A stretch of DNA of 64,000 bases from Burkholderia cenocepacia (lineage in GTDB: Bacteria > Pseudomonadota > Gammaproteobacteria > Burkholderiales > Burkholderiaceae), in assembly GCF_900446215.1 (NCBI RefSeq), contig NZ_UAQZ01000012.1, forward strand, positions 310,001 through 374,000, written 5' to 3'. The notes beneath the pieces were generated by a model, which had not been told where the DNA came from, did no database searches, and saw only the letters and a list, made by a program, of their open reading frames with translations. The number at the start of each line of letters is the position of its first letter. The first letter of the stretch is position 1. Shown in pieces: positions 19,137 to 28,479 of the stretch. Made by a program: the position numbers and the translations under genes.

Positions 19137-19549
19137 GCGTCGAGACGGCACCCGAGCGCCCAGCGGTAGCCGTCGAGATCCTCGATCTGCGCGAACCGGT
19201 CGCCCCAGAACTGATCCTGCGGCGCGCTCAGCGATTTCGCGCCCGCGTCGAGCGCGCGCTGCCAGGTGGCGTCGACGTCGTCGACATACAGATAGAACGA
19301 TTGCGGCGCGGTGGCGTTCGCGTGCTTCGGCGTGAGCGCGGGCGAGCCGAACGCGCCTTCGGGCGCGAACATCACGATCAGCTGGCCGCGATAGGCCATC
19401 TCGACGTGCATGATCGCGCCGTCCTCGTCGTGCACGTCGCGCACCGTGAAGCCGAATGCGGCCTGGAAGAACTCGATGGCCGCGCGCGCGTTGCGCACGG
19501 CCAGGTAGGGCGTCAACCAAGGCACGTTGGCCGGACGTGGATCGGTCAT
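19133..19549 (-). CDS. VOC (glyoxalase/bleomycin resistance-like) family protein
   Basis: A protein of 138 residues with one pair of beta-alpha-beta-beta-beta units: WLTPYLAVRNARAAIEFFQ at the N-terminus and FYLYVDDVDATWQRALDAG in the middle, followed by WGDRFAQIEDLDGYRWAL. This is the PhnB-like type, which lacks an obvious full set of metal ligands. AGGAGA precedes the ATG at 19549; the frame stays open upstream only as an overlap with speE. It overlaps rsmE by 4 bases. Function unknown. Confidence 0.85.
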   Translation of the reverse strand: MTDPRPANVPWLTPYLAVRNARAAIEFFQAAFGFTVRDVHDEDGAIMHVEMAYRGQLIVMFAPEGAFGSPALTPKHANATAPQSFYLYVDDVDATWQRALDAGAKSLSAPQDQFWGDRFAQIEDLDGYRWALGCRLDA

Positions 19550-19637
19550 GAAAATCTCCTGTTGCACAGTGTCGGCGCTTCTCGCGCCTGCGCCGGTCTC
19601 ATGCTGGAACAACGGAACGTTGCGGCCGTCCGGATGT

Positions 19638-20495
19638 TCAGCGGCGAACGCCCAGTGTATCGCGCAGCGCGCGCGGCAGGGCAAAGAGGGACGCATGCAG
19701 TCGCGCATCGTAGTAGCGCAGGCCGTGGACGCGGCGGGCCGCGAGCCGTTCGTCGACATCGTGCGCGAACAGCGCGGCCGCATCGAGCGTGTCGCTCGCG
19801 ATCGCCATCAGCCACTGCGAGCCGTACAGCGGCACGTGCGCGGACAGCGGATCGACGACCGCGAAGCTCGCGCGCAGGTCGTCGAGCAGCGCCGCGATGC
19901 GCGCGGCGTGGAACACCGGCGAGCCGAGATGCATCGAGATCGCGCCGCAGCGCGTGAGGATCCGCTTGAGCCGCGCGTAGAACGCGCGCGTATAGAGGCC
20001 GGCCGCCGGCGAATCGGGCGGCGTGAGGTCGAACACGACGAGATCGAAATGTTCGATCGTCGCCTCGACGAAATGCGCGGCGTCGCCGATCACGACCTCG
20101 ACGCGCGGGTCGTCGAGCGCACCCTGGTGCACGTCGTCGAGATAGCGGCGCGCCATCCCGACCACCTCGTCGTCGAGTTCGGCGATCACGATCCGTTCGA
20201 TGCACGCGTGCTTGAGCAACTGACGCGCGGCGCCGCCGTCGCCGCCGCCGAGCACGAGCGCCTTCTTCGGCGACGGATGCGCGAGCGCGGCCGGGTGCGT
20301 CATGCACTCGTGATACACGTACTCGTCGCCGACCGACGTCATCGGCCGGCCGTCCAGCGTGAACAGCCGGCCGAGCTGCGGGGTTTCCCAGACTTCGATC
20401 TGCTGGTGCGGGGACGCGACGTGCGCGAGCCGCCGCGCATTCGGGAAGCCGTAGGTGGCGTCGGGCGTAGGGTGAAAGAGAAGGGTGGTGCTCAC
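19638..20495 (-). CDS. speE: Spermidine synthase-like polyamine aminopropyltransferase
   Basis: A protein of 285 residues that transfers an aminopropyl group from decarboxylated SAM to putrescine or a related amine. GDEYVYHECMTHPAALAH, LVLGGGDGGAARQLLKH (GGGDGG at 83-88) and AELDDEVV match SpeE. The active-site motif, normally DxTDP, reads DLTPP (Asp156 to Pro160): the first Asp is kept but the second is Pro, which may change amine specificity. The GTG at 20495 was chosen because the family fold begins right after it; the open frame upstream has no family residues. Confidence 0.85.
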   Translation of the reverse strand: MSTTLLFHPTPDATYGFPNARRLAHVASPHQQIEVWETPQLGRLFTLDGRPMTSVGDEYVYHECMTHPAALAHPSPKKALVLGGGDGGAARQLLKHACIERIVIAELDDEVVGMARRYLDDVHQGALDDPRVEVVIGDAAHFVEATIEHFDLVVFDLTPPDSPAAGLYTRAFYARLKRILTRCGAISMHLGSPVFHAARIAALLDDLRASFAVVDPLSAHVPLYGSQWLMAIASDTLDAAALFAHDVDERLAARRVHGLRYYDARLHASLFALPRALRDTLGVRR

Positions 20496-20531
20496 GGGCG
20501 GGCCGCTGGGGCGGGCAGTTCCGACGCCTGA

Positions 20532-20560
20532 ATTATAGGAGGCGGGCGGTTTGGTGGAAA
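20532..20560 (-). promoter_or_regulatory. Promoter of speE
   Basis: On the minus strand TTTCCA (20560-20555) and a perfect TATAAT (20537-20532) are separated by 17 bases, 37 bases before the GTG start of speE. Confidence 0.65.
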
Positions 20561-20609
20561 ACCGTGCCGGAACACGATGCGCCGACAAGGGAAATGTCAG
20601 CCCATCTGT

Positions 20610-20615
20610 TAAAAT
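20610..20615 (+). promoter_or_regulatory. Possible -10 element of tkt
   Basis: TAAAAT stands out in GC-rich surroundings 140 bases before the tkt ATG. No clear -35 is visible at the right spacing. Confidence 0.35.
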
Positions 20616-20755
20616 GACGAGCTTTGCAGCCCCGTCCGTTGGCTCCGTCCGCTTCGCGTCCGTCAGGCGCCGCACCGCGCGCCGGGAACGATTGACGCTC
20701 GAGCTTCCGGATGCCGCCGTGCCCCCGTTTCCTCGACTCGTTCTCCGGACTCGAC

Positions 20756-22783
20756 ATGACGACTTCGTCTCCCGCCTCCACCACCCTGATGGCCAACGCG
20801 ATCCGTGCGCTCGCGATGGACGCCGTCCAGCAAGCGAACTCCGGCCACCCCGGCATGCCGATGGGCATGGCCGAAATCGGCGTCGCGCTGTGGTCGCGCC
20901 ATCTGAAGCACAACCCGACGAACCCGCACTGGGCCGACCGCGACCGTTTCGTGCTGTCGAACGGCCATGGCTCGATGCTGCTGTACTCGCTGCTGCACCT
21001 GACCGGCTACGACCTGCCGATCGAGGAGCTGAAGAATTTCCGCCAGCTGCACTCGAAGACGCCGGGCCACCCGGAATACGGGATCACGCCGGGCGTCGAG
21101 ACGACCACCGGCCCGCTCGGCCAGGGTCTCGCGAACGCGGTCGGCATGGCGCTCGGCGAAGCGCTGATGGCCGACGAGTTCAACCGTGACGGCGCGAAGA
21201 TCGTCGATCACCACACGTACGTGTTCCTCGGCGACGGCTGTCTGATGGAAGGTATCTCGCACGAGGCCTGCTCGCTCGCGGGCACGCTGAAGCTGAACAA
21301 GCTGATCGCGCTGTACGACGACAACGGCATCTCGATCGACGGCGACGTCGTCAACTGGTTCCACGACGACACGCCGAAGCGCTTCGAAGCGTACGGCTGG
21401 AACGTGATCCCGAACGTGAACGGCCACGACGTCGACGCGGTCGACGCGGCCATCGCGAAGGCGAAGCTGTCGGACAAGCCGACGCTGATCTGCTGCAAGA
21501 CGGTGATCGGCAAGGGCGCGGCGACCAAGGCCGGCGGCCACGACGTGCACGGCGCGGCGCTCGGCGCGGAAGAAATCGCGAAGACGCGCGAAGCGCTCGG
21601 CTGGAAGTGGGAGCCGTTCGTGATTCCGCAGGAAGTCTATGCGGCCTGGGACGCGAAGGAAGCCGGCAAGCGCGCCGAGTCCGAATGGGACGCGACGTTC
21701 GCCGCTTATCGCGCGAAGTTCCCGGCGGAAGCCGCCGAATTCGAGCGCCGGATGGCGAACAAGCTGCCGGCCGACTGGGCCGAGAAGGCGGCAGCGATCA
21801 TCGCCGGCGCGAACGAGCGCGCCGAGACGGTCGCGACCCGCAAGGCGTCGCAGCAGGCGATCGAAGGGCTGGCCGCCGCGCTGCCCGAACTGCTCGGCGG
21901 CTCGGCCGACCTGACCGGCTCGAACCTGACCAACTGGAAGGCGTCGAAGGCGGTGCGCGCGAATCCGGAAGGCGCGGGCGTGCTGCTCGGCAACCACATC
22001 AACTACGGCGTGCGCGAATTCGGCATGAGCGCCGCGATCAACGGCCTCGCGCTGCATGGCGGCCACAAGCCGTTCGGCGGCACGTTCCTGACGTTCTCCG
22101 ACTACAGCCGCAACGCGCTGCGCGTGGCCGCGCTGATGAAGGTGCCGTCGATCTTCGTGTTCACGCACGATTCGATCGGCCTCGGCGAAGACGGCCCGAC
22201 GCACCAGTCGATCGAGCACGTGTCGAGCCTGCGCCTGATTCCGAACCACGACGTCTGGCGTCCGGCCGACACGGTCGAGACGGCCGTCGCCTGGACTCAC
22301 GCGGTCGCCGCGGATCGTCCGTCGAGCCTGATCTTCAGCCGCCAGAACCTCGCGTTCAACCCGCGTACCGATGCGCAGATCGCCAACATCGAGAAGGGCG
22401 GCTACGTGCTGAAGGACTGGGACGAAGAAATCGTCGCGCGCAAGATCATCCTGATCGCGACGGGCTCGGAAGTCGAACTCGCGATGAAGGCCGTCGAGCC
22501 GCTCGCGCAGCAGGGCATCGCGGCCCGCGTCGTGTCGATGCCGTCGACCAACGTGTTCGACCGCCAGGACGCCGAGTACCGCGAACGCGTGCTGCCGCAC
22601 GGCGTGCGCCGCGTCGCGATCGAAGCGGGCGTGACGAGCTTCTGGCACAAGTACGTCGGCCTCGAAGGCGGCGTCGTCGGGATCGACACGTTCGGCGAAT
22701 CGGCGCCGGCCGGCGTGCTGTTCAAGTACTTCGGCTTCACCGTCGAGCACGTCGTCGAGACCGCGAAGGCCGTGCTGGCCTAA
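20756..22783 (+). CDS. tkt: Transketolase
   Basis: A thiamine diphosphate enzyme of 675 residues of the pentose phosphate pathway and Calvin cycle. [19 protein letters not shown] at the N-terminus, [16 protein letters not shown], and [18 protein letters not shown] with the TPP and metal motif (GDG...) are present, as are the pyrimidine-domain motifs [18 protein letters not shown] and [17 protein letters not shown]. It is followed by gapA after 87 bases, a usual Burkholderia arrangement that places triose and pentose phosphate steps together. Confidence 0.96.
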   Translation: MTTSSPASTTLMANAIRALAMDAVQQANSGHPGMPMGMAEIGVALWSRHLKHNPTNPHWADRDRFVLSNGHGSMLLYSLLHLTGYDLPIEELKNFRQLHSKTPGHPEYGITPGVETTTGPLGQGLANAVGMALGEALMADEFNRDGAKIVDHHTYVFLGDGCLMEGISHEACSLAGTLKLNKLIALYDDNGISIDGDVVNWFHDDTPKRFEAYGWNVIPNVNGHDVDAVDAAIAKAKLSDKPTLICCKTVIGKGAATKAGGHDVHGAALGAEEIAKTREALGWKWEPFVIPQEVYAAWDAKEAGKRAESEWDATFAAYRAKFPAEAAEFERRMANKLPADWAEKAAAIIAGANERAETVATRKASQQAIEGLAAALPELLGGSADLTGSNLTNWKASKAVRANPEGAGVLLGNHINYGVREFGMSAAINGLALHGGHKPFGGTFLTFSDYSRNALRVAALMKVPSIFVFTHDSIGLGEDGPTHQSIEHVSSLRLIPNHDVWRPADTVETAVAWTHAVAADRPSSLIFSRQNLAFNPRTDAQIANIEKGGYVLKDWDEEIVARKIILIATGSEVELAMKAVEPLAQQGIAARVVSMPSTNVFDRQDAEYRERVLPHGVRRVAIEAGVTSFWHKYVGLEGGVVGIDTFGESAPAGVLFKYFGFTVEHVVETAKAVLA

Positions 22784-22870
22784 AAGCATACGCGACGCGC
22801 GCCACCCCTCGCGCGCGTCGCACCGTGAAGCTGCACGAAACGAATTTTTTCAGCCATCAGGAGATAGACC

Positions 22871-23881
22871 ATGACGATTCGCGTCGCAATCAACGGCTAC
22901 GGCCGTATCGGCCGCAACACGCTGCGCGCGTTCTATGAAAACGGCAAGAAGCACGATCTCGAGATCGTCGCGATCAACGACCTGGGCGATGCGAAGACCA
23001 ACGCGCACCTGACCCAGTACGACACCGCGCACGGCAAGTTCCCGGGCGAAGTGTCGGTCGACGGCGACTACCTCGTCGTGAACGGCGACAAGATCCGCGT
23101 GCTCGCGAACCGCAACCCGGCCGAACTGCCGTGGGGCGAGCTGGGCGTCGACGTCGTGATGGAATGCACGGGCTTCTTCACGACGAAGGAAAAGGCGAGC
23201 GCGCACCTGAAGGGCGGCGCGAAGAAGGTGATCATCTCGGCGCCGGGCGGCAAGGACGTCGACGCGACGATCGTCTACGGCGTGAACCACGACGTGCTGA
23301 AGGCCGAGCACACGGTCATCTCGAACGCATCGTGCACGACGAACTGCCTCGCGCCGCTCGTCAAGCCGCTGAACGACAAGATCGGCCTCGAAACCGGCCT
23401 GATGACGACGATCCACGCGTACACGAATGACCAGGTGCTGACGGACGTCTATCACGAAGACCTGCGCCGCGCGCGTTCGGCCACGCACAGCCAGATCCCG
23501 ACGAAGACGGGCGCGGCATCGGCCGTCGGCCTCGTGCTGCCGGAACTGAACGGCAAGCTCGACGGTTACGCGATCCGCGTCCCGACGATCAACGTGTCGA
23601 TCGTCGACCTGTCGTTCATCGCGAAGCGCGACACGACGGTCGAGGAAGTCAACGCGATCATGAAGGAAGCATCGGAAGGCGCGCTGAAGGGCATCCTCGG
23701 CTACAACGACGCACCGCTGGTGTCGATCGACTTCAACCACAACCCGGCTTCGTCGACGTTCGACGCGACGCTGACCAAGGTGTCGGGCCGCCTCGTGAAG
23801 GTGTCGAGCTGGTACGACAACGAGTGGGGTTTCTCGAACCGCATGCTGGATACGGCTGTCGCGTTCGCGAACGCGAAGTAA
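22871..23881 (+). CDS. gapA: Glyceraldehyde-3-phosphate dehydrogenase
   Basis: A protein of 336 residues. The NAD-binding start is [18 protein letters not shown]; the active site is [13 protein letters not shown] with catalytic Cys155; [15 protein letters not shown] near the C-terminus is also a family signature. AGGAGA precedes the ATG. It takes the glyceraldehyde 3-phosphate made by the DgoA and Eda aldolases and by transketolase. A strong terminator follows. Confidence 0.96.
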   Translation: MTIRVAINGYGRIGRNTLRAFYENGKKHDLEIVAINDLGDAKTNAHLTQYDTAHGKFPGEVSVDGDYLVVNGDKIRVLANRNPAELPWGELGVDVVMECTGFFTTKEKASAHLKGGAKKVIISAPGGKDVDATIVYGVNHDVLKAEHTVISNASCTTNCLAPLVKPLNDKIGLETGLMTTIHAYTNDQVLTDVYHEDLRRARSATHSQIPTKTGAASAVGLVLPELNGKLDGYAIRVPTINVSIVDLSFIAKRDTTVEEVNAIMKEASEGALKGILGYNDAPLVSIDFNHNPASSTFDATLTKVSGRLVKVSSWYDNEWGFSNRMLDTAVAFANAK

Positions 23882-23929
23882 TCCCGCACGTCGCGCGGCC
23901 GTCGCAACGCGGCCGGCGTGGCGAACGAG

Positions 23930-23960
23930 CCCGGCCCGGGGTTTCCCGGCCGGGTTTTTT
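23930..23960 (+). terminator. Intrinsic terminator of gapA
   Basis: CCCGGCC (23930-23936) pairs with GGCCGGG (23948-23954), the loop can extend the stem, and TTTTTT follows at 23955-23960. It ends the tkt-gapA transcript right at the stop of the convergent LysR gene. Confidence 0.85.
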
Positions 23961-24849
23961 ATTGCCCGGCGTTCGCCGTCACGTGCTCGATCGCATCGAC
24001 GAACGCGCGCTTCAGCGGGCTGTCGAGATCGGTCCACGCGAGGCCGATGCCGCTGCGATGCCCGGCCAGGTCGAGCGGCCGCGCGAGCACGTTCGGCGGC
24101 AGCGCGCTGGCCGCTTCCGCCGGGATCAGCCCGATCCCCATTCCCGCCGCGACGAGCGCGAGCATCGTCGTGAATTCGCCGAACTCCTGCGCAATGTCGA
24201 GCGTCGTGCCCGCGCGGCTCAGCGCGAGCAGCATGTCGTCGTGAAAGCCGGGCGCGTAGCGGCGCGCGAGCACGAACACGGGCTGGCCGCGCAGTGCGGC
24301 TGCCGAAACCGTGTGGTGCGCGGCGAGCGGATGGTCGAGCGGCAGCGCGACGACGAACCCTTCCTCGAGCACCACGCGCGTGTCGATGCCCGCATACGCA
24401 GCCGGCAGCCGGATCATCCCGAAGTCGATCCGGCGGTCGCGCAGCGCGGCGACCTGGTCGGGCGTCGGCATGTCCTTCAATTCGAGCGTGATCAGCGGGT
24501 AGCGCTCGCGCATCGTGCGCAGCACGGCCGGCAGCAGCGCCGGCAACACCGACGACACGAACGCGATCCGCAGCGTGCCGATTTCGCCGCGGCTCGACAG
24601 CCGCGCGATCTGTTCCGCGCGCGCGGCCTGCTGCAGCGTCGCCCGCGCTTCCGGCAGGAACACGCGTCCGGTGTCGCTCAACTCGACCTTGTGCCGGTCG
24701 CGCTCGAACAGGCGCGCGCCGAGTTCCGCCTCGAGCGCCTTGATCTGCATGCTCAGCGCGGGCTGCACGATGAACAGGCGCTGCGCGGCGCGCCCGAAAT
24801 GCAGCTCTTCCGCGAGCGTGACGAAGGCGCGCAATTGCTTGAGTTCCAT
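23959..24849 (-). CDS. LysR-family regulator, divergent from idnO-idnD
   Basis: A regulator of 296 residues. The helix-turn-helix lies at residues 1-65 (MELKQLRAFVTLAEELHFGR, then VQPALSMQIKALEAELGARLF), followed by an effector domain from about 90 on (GTLRIAFVSSVLPALLP). It is divergent from idnO with 150 bases between starts; that gap contains a dyad with T-N11-A. LysR genes often control the divergent operon, so it probably regulates idonate/ketogluconate use. Its own target is inferred only from position. Confidence 0.87.
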   Translation of the reverse strand: MELKQLRAFVTLAEELHFGRAAQRLFIVQPALSMQIKALEAELGARLFERDRHKVELSDTGRVFLPEARATLQQAARAEQIARLSSRGEIGTLRIAFVSSVLPALLPAVLRTMRERYPLITLELKDMPTPDQVAALRDRRIDFGMIRLPAAYAGIDTRVVLEEGFVVALPLDHPLAAHHTVSAAALRGQPVFVLARRYAPGFHDDMLLALSRAGTTLDIAQEFGEFTTMLALVAAGMGIGLIPAEAASALPPNVLARPLDLAGHRSGIGLAWTDLDSPLKRAFVDAIEHVTANAGQ

Positions 24850-24869
24850 GGGTGGCGGGTACGACGCGA

Positions 24870-24894
24870 CGGTAATCAGTTTTCATGATAACCG
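24870..24894. promoter_or_regulatory. Candidate LysR operator between the regulator and idnO
   Basis: CGGTAATC (24870-24877) and GATAACCG (24887-24894) are inverted with one mismatch in eight and 9 bases between them; T24876 and A24888 form a T-N11-A core as expected for LysR sites. Confidence 0.5.
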
Positions 24895-24999
24895 GATCAA
24901 AAAAGACCATTGGCGCGGGCCGGGCCGGCGGCCGAAGATATCGTGAACACGAGACCGGGCGCGACGGGCGGCCGGCTCGACTGGCACGAGGAGACATCC

Positions 25000-25773
25000 A
25001 TGACCCATGCGCTTGACCGGTTCCGCCTCGACGGCCGCCGCGCGCTGATTACCGGTTCCGGCCGCGGGATCGGACTGACGCTCGCCCGCGGGCTCGCGGA
25101 AGCCGGCGCGGCGATCGTCATCAACGATCGCAATGAAGAGAAGGCCGCGACGCTCGCGCGCCGGTTTCGCGACGAAGGCTTCGCGGCCGACCATGCGGTG
25201 TTCGACGTGGCCGAGCACGCGCAGGTCCGTGCGGCGATCGACGAGTTCGAGGCGCGCGTCGGCGCGATCGACATCCTCGTGAACAACGCGGGCATCCAGC
25301 GCCGCGCGCCGCTCGACGCTTTCGAGCCGGACGACTGGCATGCGCTGATGCGCGTGAATCTCGACGGCGTGTTCAACGTCGCGCAGGCCGTCGCGCGGCA
25401 CATGATCGCGCGTGGCCACGGCAAGATCATCAACATCTGCTCGGTGCAGAGCGAGCTCGCGCGGCCCACGATCGCGCCGTATGCGGCGACCAAGGGCGCG
25501 GTGCGGATGCTGACCAAAGGGATGTGCGCCGACTGGGCGCGCTACGGCATCCAGGCGAACGGCCTCGCACCCGGCTATTTCGAAACCGAACTGAATCGCG
25601 CGCTGGTCGACGACGCGGCGTTTTCTGACTGGCTGTGCAAGCGTACGCCCGCCGGCCGCTGGGGGCAGGTCGACGAGCTGTGCGGCGCGGCGATCTTCCT
25701 CGCGTCGGCCGCGTCCGATTTCGTGAACGGCCAGACGCTGTTCGTCGACGGCGGGCTGACCAGTGCCGTCTAA
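25000..25773 (+). CDS. idnO: 5-keto-D-gluconate 5-reductase (gluconate 5-dehydrogenase)
   Basis: A short-chain dehydrogenase of 257 residues. TGSGRGIGLTLARGL binds the cofactor; NNAGIQRR, INICSVQSELARPTIAPYAA and LCKRTPAGRWGQ are close to E. coli IdnO, so the match is specific rather than just SDR-level. It reduces 5-ketogluconate to gluconate, which then enters via GntK and the Entner-Doudoroff enzymes encoded at 44-49 kb. GAGGAGA precedes the ATG at 25000. It is followed 13 bases later by idnD. Confidence 0.9.
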   Translation: MTHALDRFRLDGRRALITGSGRGIGLTLARGLAEAGAAIVINDRNEEKAATLARRFRDEGFAADHAVFDVAEHAQVRAAIDEFEARVGAIDILVNNAGIQRRAPLDAFEPDDWHALMRVNLDGVFNVAQAVARHMIARGHGKIINICSVQSELARPTIAPYAATKGAVRMLTKGMCADWARYGIQANGLAPGYFETELNRALVDDAAFSDWLCKRTPAGRWGQVDELCGAAIFLASAASDFVNGQTLFVDGGLTSAV

Positions 25774-25786
25774 CCAGGAGCGCGTC

Positions 25787-26845
25787 ATGCGGTTGCGTTG
25801 CATGTGTGTGGTGATCCACGGGCCGAACGACCTGCGGGTCGAGGAGCAGGACGCGGGCGAGATCGGCCCGGGCCAGGTGCGTGTCGACGTCGCGATGGGC
25901 GGCATCTGCGGCTCGGACCTGCATTACTTCCGGCATGGCGGCTTCGGCGCGATCCGGTTGCAGCAGCCGATGGTGCTCGGCCACGAAGTCGCGGGCACGG
26001 TCGCGGCAGTGGCGCCGGACGTGACGTCGGTGAAGGTCGGCGATCGCGTCGCGGTCAATCCGAGCCGGCCGTGCGGTGTGTGCCGCTACTGTCTCGAAGG
26101 GCTGCCGAACCAGTGTCTCGACATGCGCTTCTACGGCAGCGCGATGCGGATGCCGCACGTGCAGGGCGCGTTTCGCAACGCGCTCGTGTGCGACGCGGTG
26201 CAGTGCGTGAAGGTCGCCGATCACGTGCCGCTGTCGCTCGCGGCGCTCGCCGAGCCGTTCGCGGTCGGGCTGCATGCGGTGTCGCGGGCAGGCCCGCTGA
26301 TCGGCAAGCGCGTGCTCGTATCGGGGTGCGGGCCGATCGGCGTGCTGGCGGTCGCGGCGGCGCGCGTGCACGGCGCGGCGGAGATCGTCGCGACCGACGT
26401 CGTCGACGCGCCGCTGGAAATCGCGAGCGCGCTCGGCGCGGACCGCACGATCAATGCGGCAGCCGATGCCGGCTGGGTCGAGCGCTACGGCGCCGGCAAG
26501 GGCACGTTCGACGTGATGATCGAGTGTTCGGGCAATGCGCGCGCGCTGCGCGACGGGCTGGACGTGATGCGCCCGCGCGGCATCGTCGTGCAGCTCGGGC
26601 TCGGCGGCGACGTGAGCCTGCCGCAGAACGTCGTGGTCGCGAAGGAGCTGTCGATCTGCGGCTCGTTCCGCTTCCACGCGGAATTCGCGCTGGCGGTGCA
26701 GTTGATCAACGCGGGGCGCGTCGACCTGCGGCCGGCCGTCACGCGCGTGTTCCCGATGCGCGACGCGAACCTCGAATTCGAACTGGCAGGCGACCGCCAG
26801 CGGGCGATGAAGGTGCTGATCGATTTCGCGAACGAGGCCGCGTGA
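25787..26845 (+). CDS. idnD: L-idonate 5-dehydrogenase
   Basis: A zinc-dependent medium-chain alcohol dehydrogenase of 352 residues. GGICGSDLHYF holds the catalytic Cys, GHEV the catalytic His/Glu, and CGVCRYCLEGLPNQC the four cysteines of the structural zinc; the Rossmann motif is VSGCGPIGVLA. MRFYGSAMRMPHV and GSFRFHAEFALAV follow E. coli IdnD. It oxidises L-idonate to 5-ketogluconate for IdnO. CAGGAG precedes the ATG at 25787; an ATG at 25763 lies inside the end of idnO and is less likely. Confidence 0.9.
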   Translation: MRLRCMCVVIHGPNDLRVEEQDAGEIGPGQVRVDVAMGGICGSDLHYFRHGGFGAIRLQQPMVLGHEVAGTVAAVAPDVTSVKVGDRVAVNPSRPCGVCRYCLEGLPNQCLDMRFYGSAMRMPHVQGAFRNALVCDAVQCVKVADHVPLSLAALAEPFAVGLHAVSRAGPLIGKRVLVSGCGPIGVLAVAAARVHGAAEIVATDVVDAPLEIASALGADRTINAAADAGWVERYGAGKGTFDVMIECSGNARALRDGLDVMRPRGIVVQLGLGGDVSLPQNVVVAKELSICGSFRFHAEFALAVQLINAGRVDLRPAVTRVFPMRDANLEFELAGDRQRAMKVLIDFANEAA

Positions 26846-26888
26846 CGGTGCGGCGCTGGCGCGTCGAGACGGCAGCGACGCCCCTGGC

Positions 26889-26926
26889 AAAAAGGCACGC
26901 CCGCGATGCGCGGCGCGTGCCTTTTT
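26889..26926. terminator. Bidirectional terminator between idnD and the MFS gene
   Basis: GGCACGC (26894-26900) pairs with GCGTGCC (26915-26921), flanked by AAAAA on the left and TTTTT on the right; inner CGCG bases extend the structure. Confidence 0.8.
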
Positions 26927-26970
26927 CGTCGTGCGGCGCAAACGAATCGCCGGATTGCCGCTCTACCGCC

Positions 26971-28170
26971 TCATTGCGTGACCTGCCGCGAACCGACGCG
27001 TTGCGACGCGAGCCACAGCGCGATCAGCACACCCGATAGCGCGGCACCCGCGATACATACGCCGCGCCAGCCGTCGAGGCCGTACGCGACGCTCGCCGCG
27101 AACGAGCCGAGCGCGCCGCCGATGAAGTAGCTCGTCAGGTAGATCGTCGTCACGCGGCTGCGCGCATGGCCGGCCAGCGCATAGATCACGCTCTGGTTCG
27201 AGATGTGCATGCCCTGCACGCCGACGTCGAGCAGCAGGATGCCGGCGATCAGCGCCGCGAGCGAATGCGCGCCGGTCGCGATCAGGGCGAACGCGCCGAG
27301 CACGGCCGCCGCGAACAGGCCGGTGGCGGCATTGCCGTGGCCGCGATCGACCAGCCGGCCGGCCGACGTCGCCGCGAGCGCACCGACTGCGCCGACGATG
27401 CCGAACAGGCCGATCTGTCCTTCGGAATAGCTGTACGGCGGCTGGCTCAGCAGGAACGTGAGACCCGTCCACAGCAGGCTGAAGCACGCGAACACGAGCG
27501 CGCCGTAGGTCGAGCGCAGCGCGATCAGCGGCTGCGCGCGCACCAGCGCGACGAGCGACTTCATCAGCGCCGCATAGTCGAGCCGCGCGTCGCGCCGATC
27601 CTTCGGCAGCTTCACGGCGAGCACTGCGGTCAGCGCGAGCACCAGCACCGCGGCGATGCCGTACACCGCGCGCCAGCCGAACCCGTCGGCGATCGCGCCG
27701 GCCGCGACGCGCGCGAGCAGGATGCCGAGCAGGAGTCCGCTCATCACGGTGCCGACCGCGCGGCCGCGCGAGCGCGCATCGGCGAGCGACGCCGCGAACG
27801 GCACGAGCAGCTGCGTCGAACAGGTGACGAAGCCGACCGCGACGTTCGCGACGACGAACATCGTGAAGTTGGTGCTGAACGTGACCGCGACCAGCGCGAC
27901 GACGTTCAGCATCAGCAACCGCACGATCAGCGTATGGCGATTGACCGCATCGCCGAGCGGCACGATCAGCAGCAGGCTGGCCGCATAGCCGAGCTGCGTC
28001 AGCGTGACGAGATAGCCGAGCTCGGTCGGCGCGCGCCCGAAGCTGTGCGCGATCGCGGCGAGCAGCGGCTGCGCGTAGTAGATGTTGCCGATGACGATGC
28101 CGCACGCGCACGCGAACAGCAGCGTCATGCCGCGGGTGAGGGGAGGGTGGTTGTCGTGATGCGGTTCCAT
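26971..28170 (-). CDS. MFS transporter
   Basis: An inner-membrane protein of 399 residues with about 12 hydrophobic segments. FACACGIVIGNIYYAQPLL starts TM1; DARSRGRAVGTVMSGLLLG after TM4-TM5 and GHARSRVTTIYLTSYF in the second half are typical of drug-exporter-like MFS proteins. The ATG at 28170 was chosen; the frame stays open upstream without membrane features. It is divergent from a LysR gene (309 bases apart) and probably under its control. Substrate unknown. Confidence 0.85.
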   Translation of the reverse strand: MEPHHDNHPPLTRGMTLLFACACGIVIGNIYYAQPLLAAIAHSFGRAPTELGYLVTLTQLGYAASLLLIVPLGDAVNRHTLIVRLLMLNVVALVAVTFSTNFTMFVVANVAVGFVTCSTQLLVPFAASLADARSRGRAVGTVMSGLLLGILLARVAAGAIADGFGWRAVYGIAAVLVLALTAVLAVKLPKDRRDARLDYAALMKSLVALVRAQPLIALRSTYGALVFACFSLLWTGLTFLLSQPPYSYSEGQIGLFGIVGAVGALAATSAGRLVDRGHGNAATGLFAAAVLGAFALIATGAHSLAALIAGILLLDVGVQGMHISNQSVIYALAGHARSRVTTIYLTSYFIGGALGSFAASVAYGLDGWRGVCIAGAALSGVLIALWLASQRVGSRQVTQ

Positions 28171-28479
28171 TATCGCGAAAAACGGCGGCGCCGGCCGGCG
28201 GCACGGGGCCGTGGGCTGCGCGGGGTGACGGAAATCGGGGCCGGCGTCGACGGATCGGCGGTGAGCCGATGCGCGCCGGGCGGATCGCGGCCGGGCCCGG
28301 ATCGGGCGGCCGGCGGATCGTCGTGCGGCGGGCGGCAGGGCAGGCCCGGGCGTGCCGCTCCGGTGCGCCGGCAGCGGCGGTGCGTGGAAGCGGATGTGCG
28401 TATGATGCGGGAATCGACCCATAGCGTCCAAGACTGGATCGTTATGGTCTCTATTGGCAAAACCAATACGTTGGCCGCG
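28171..28479. other. Divergent intergenic region, MFS / LysR
   Basis: These 309 bases hold no protein gene. The left two-thirds are very GC-rich; the right end holds a dyad ATTGG-N5-CCAAT just before the LysR start. Promoters for both genes probably lie in the less GC-rich part after 28390. Confidence 0.55.
28453..28467. promoter_or_regulatory. Candidate LysR operator, ATTGG-N5-CCAAT
   Basis: Perfect 5-bp arms spaced by 5 bases, 12 bases before the LysR ATG; T28454 and A28466 make a T-N11-A core. It would suit autoregulation. Confidence 0.45.
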
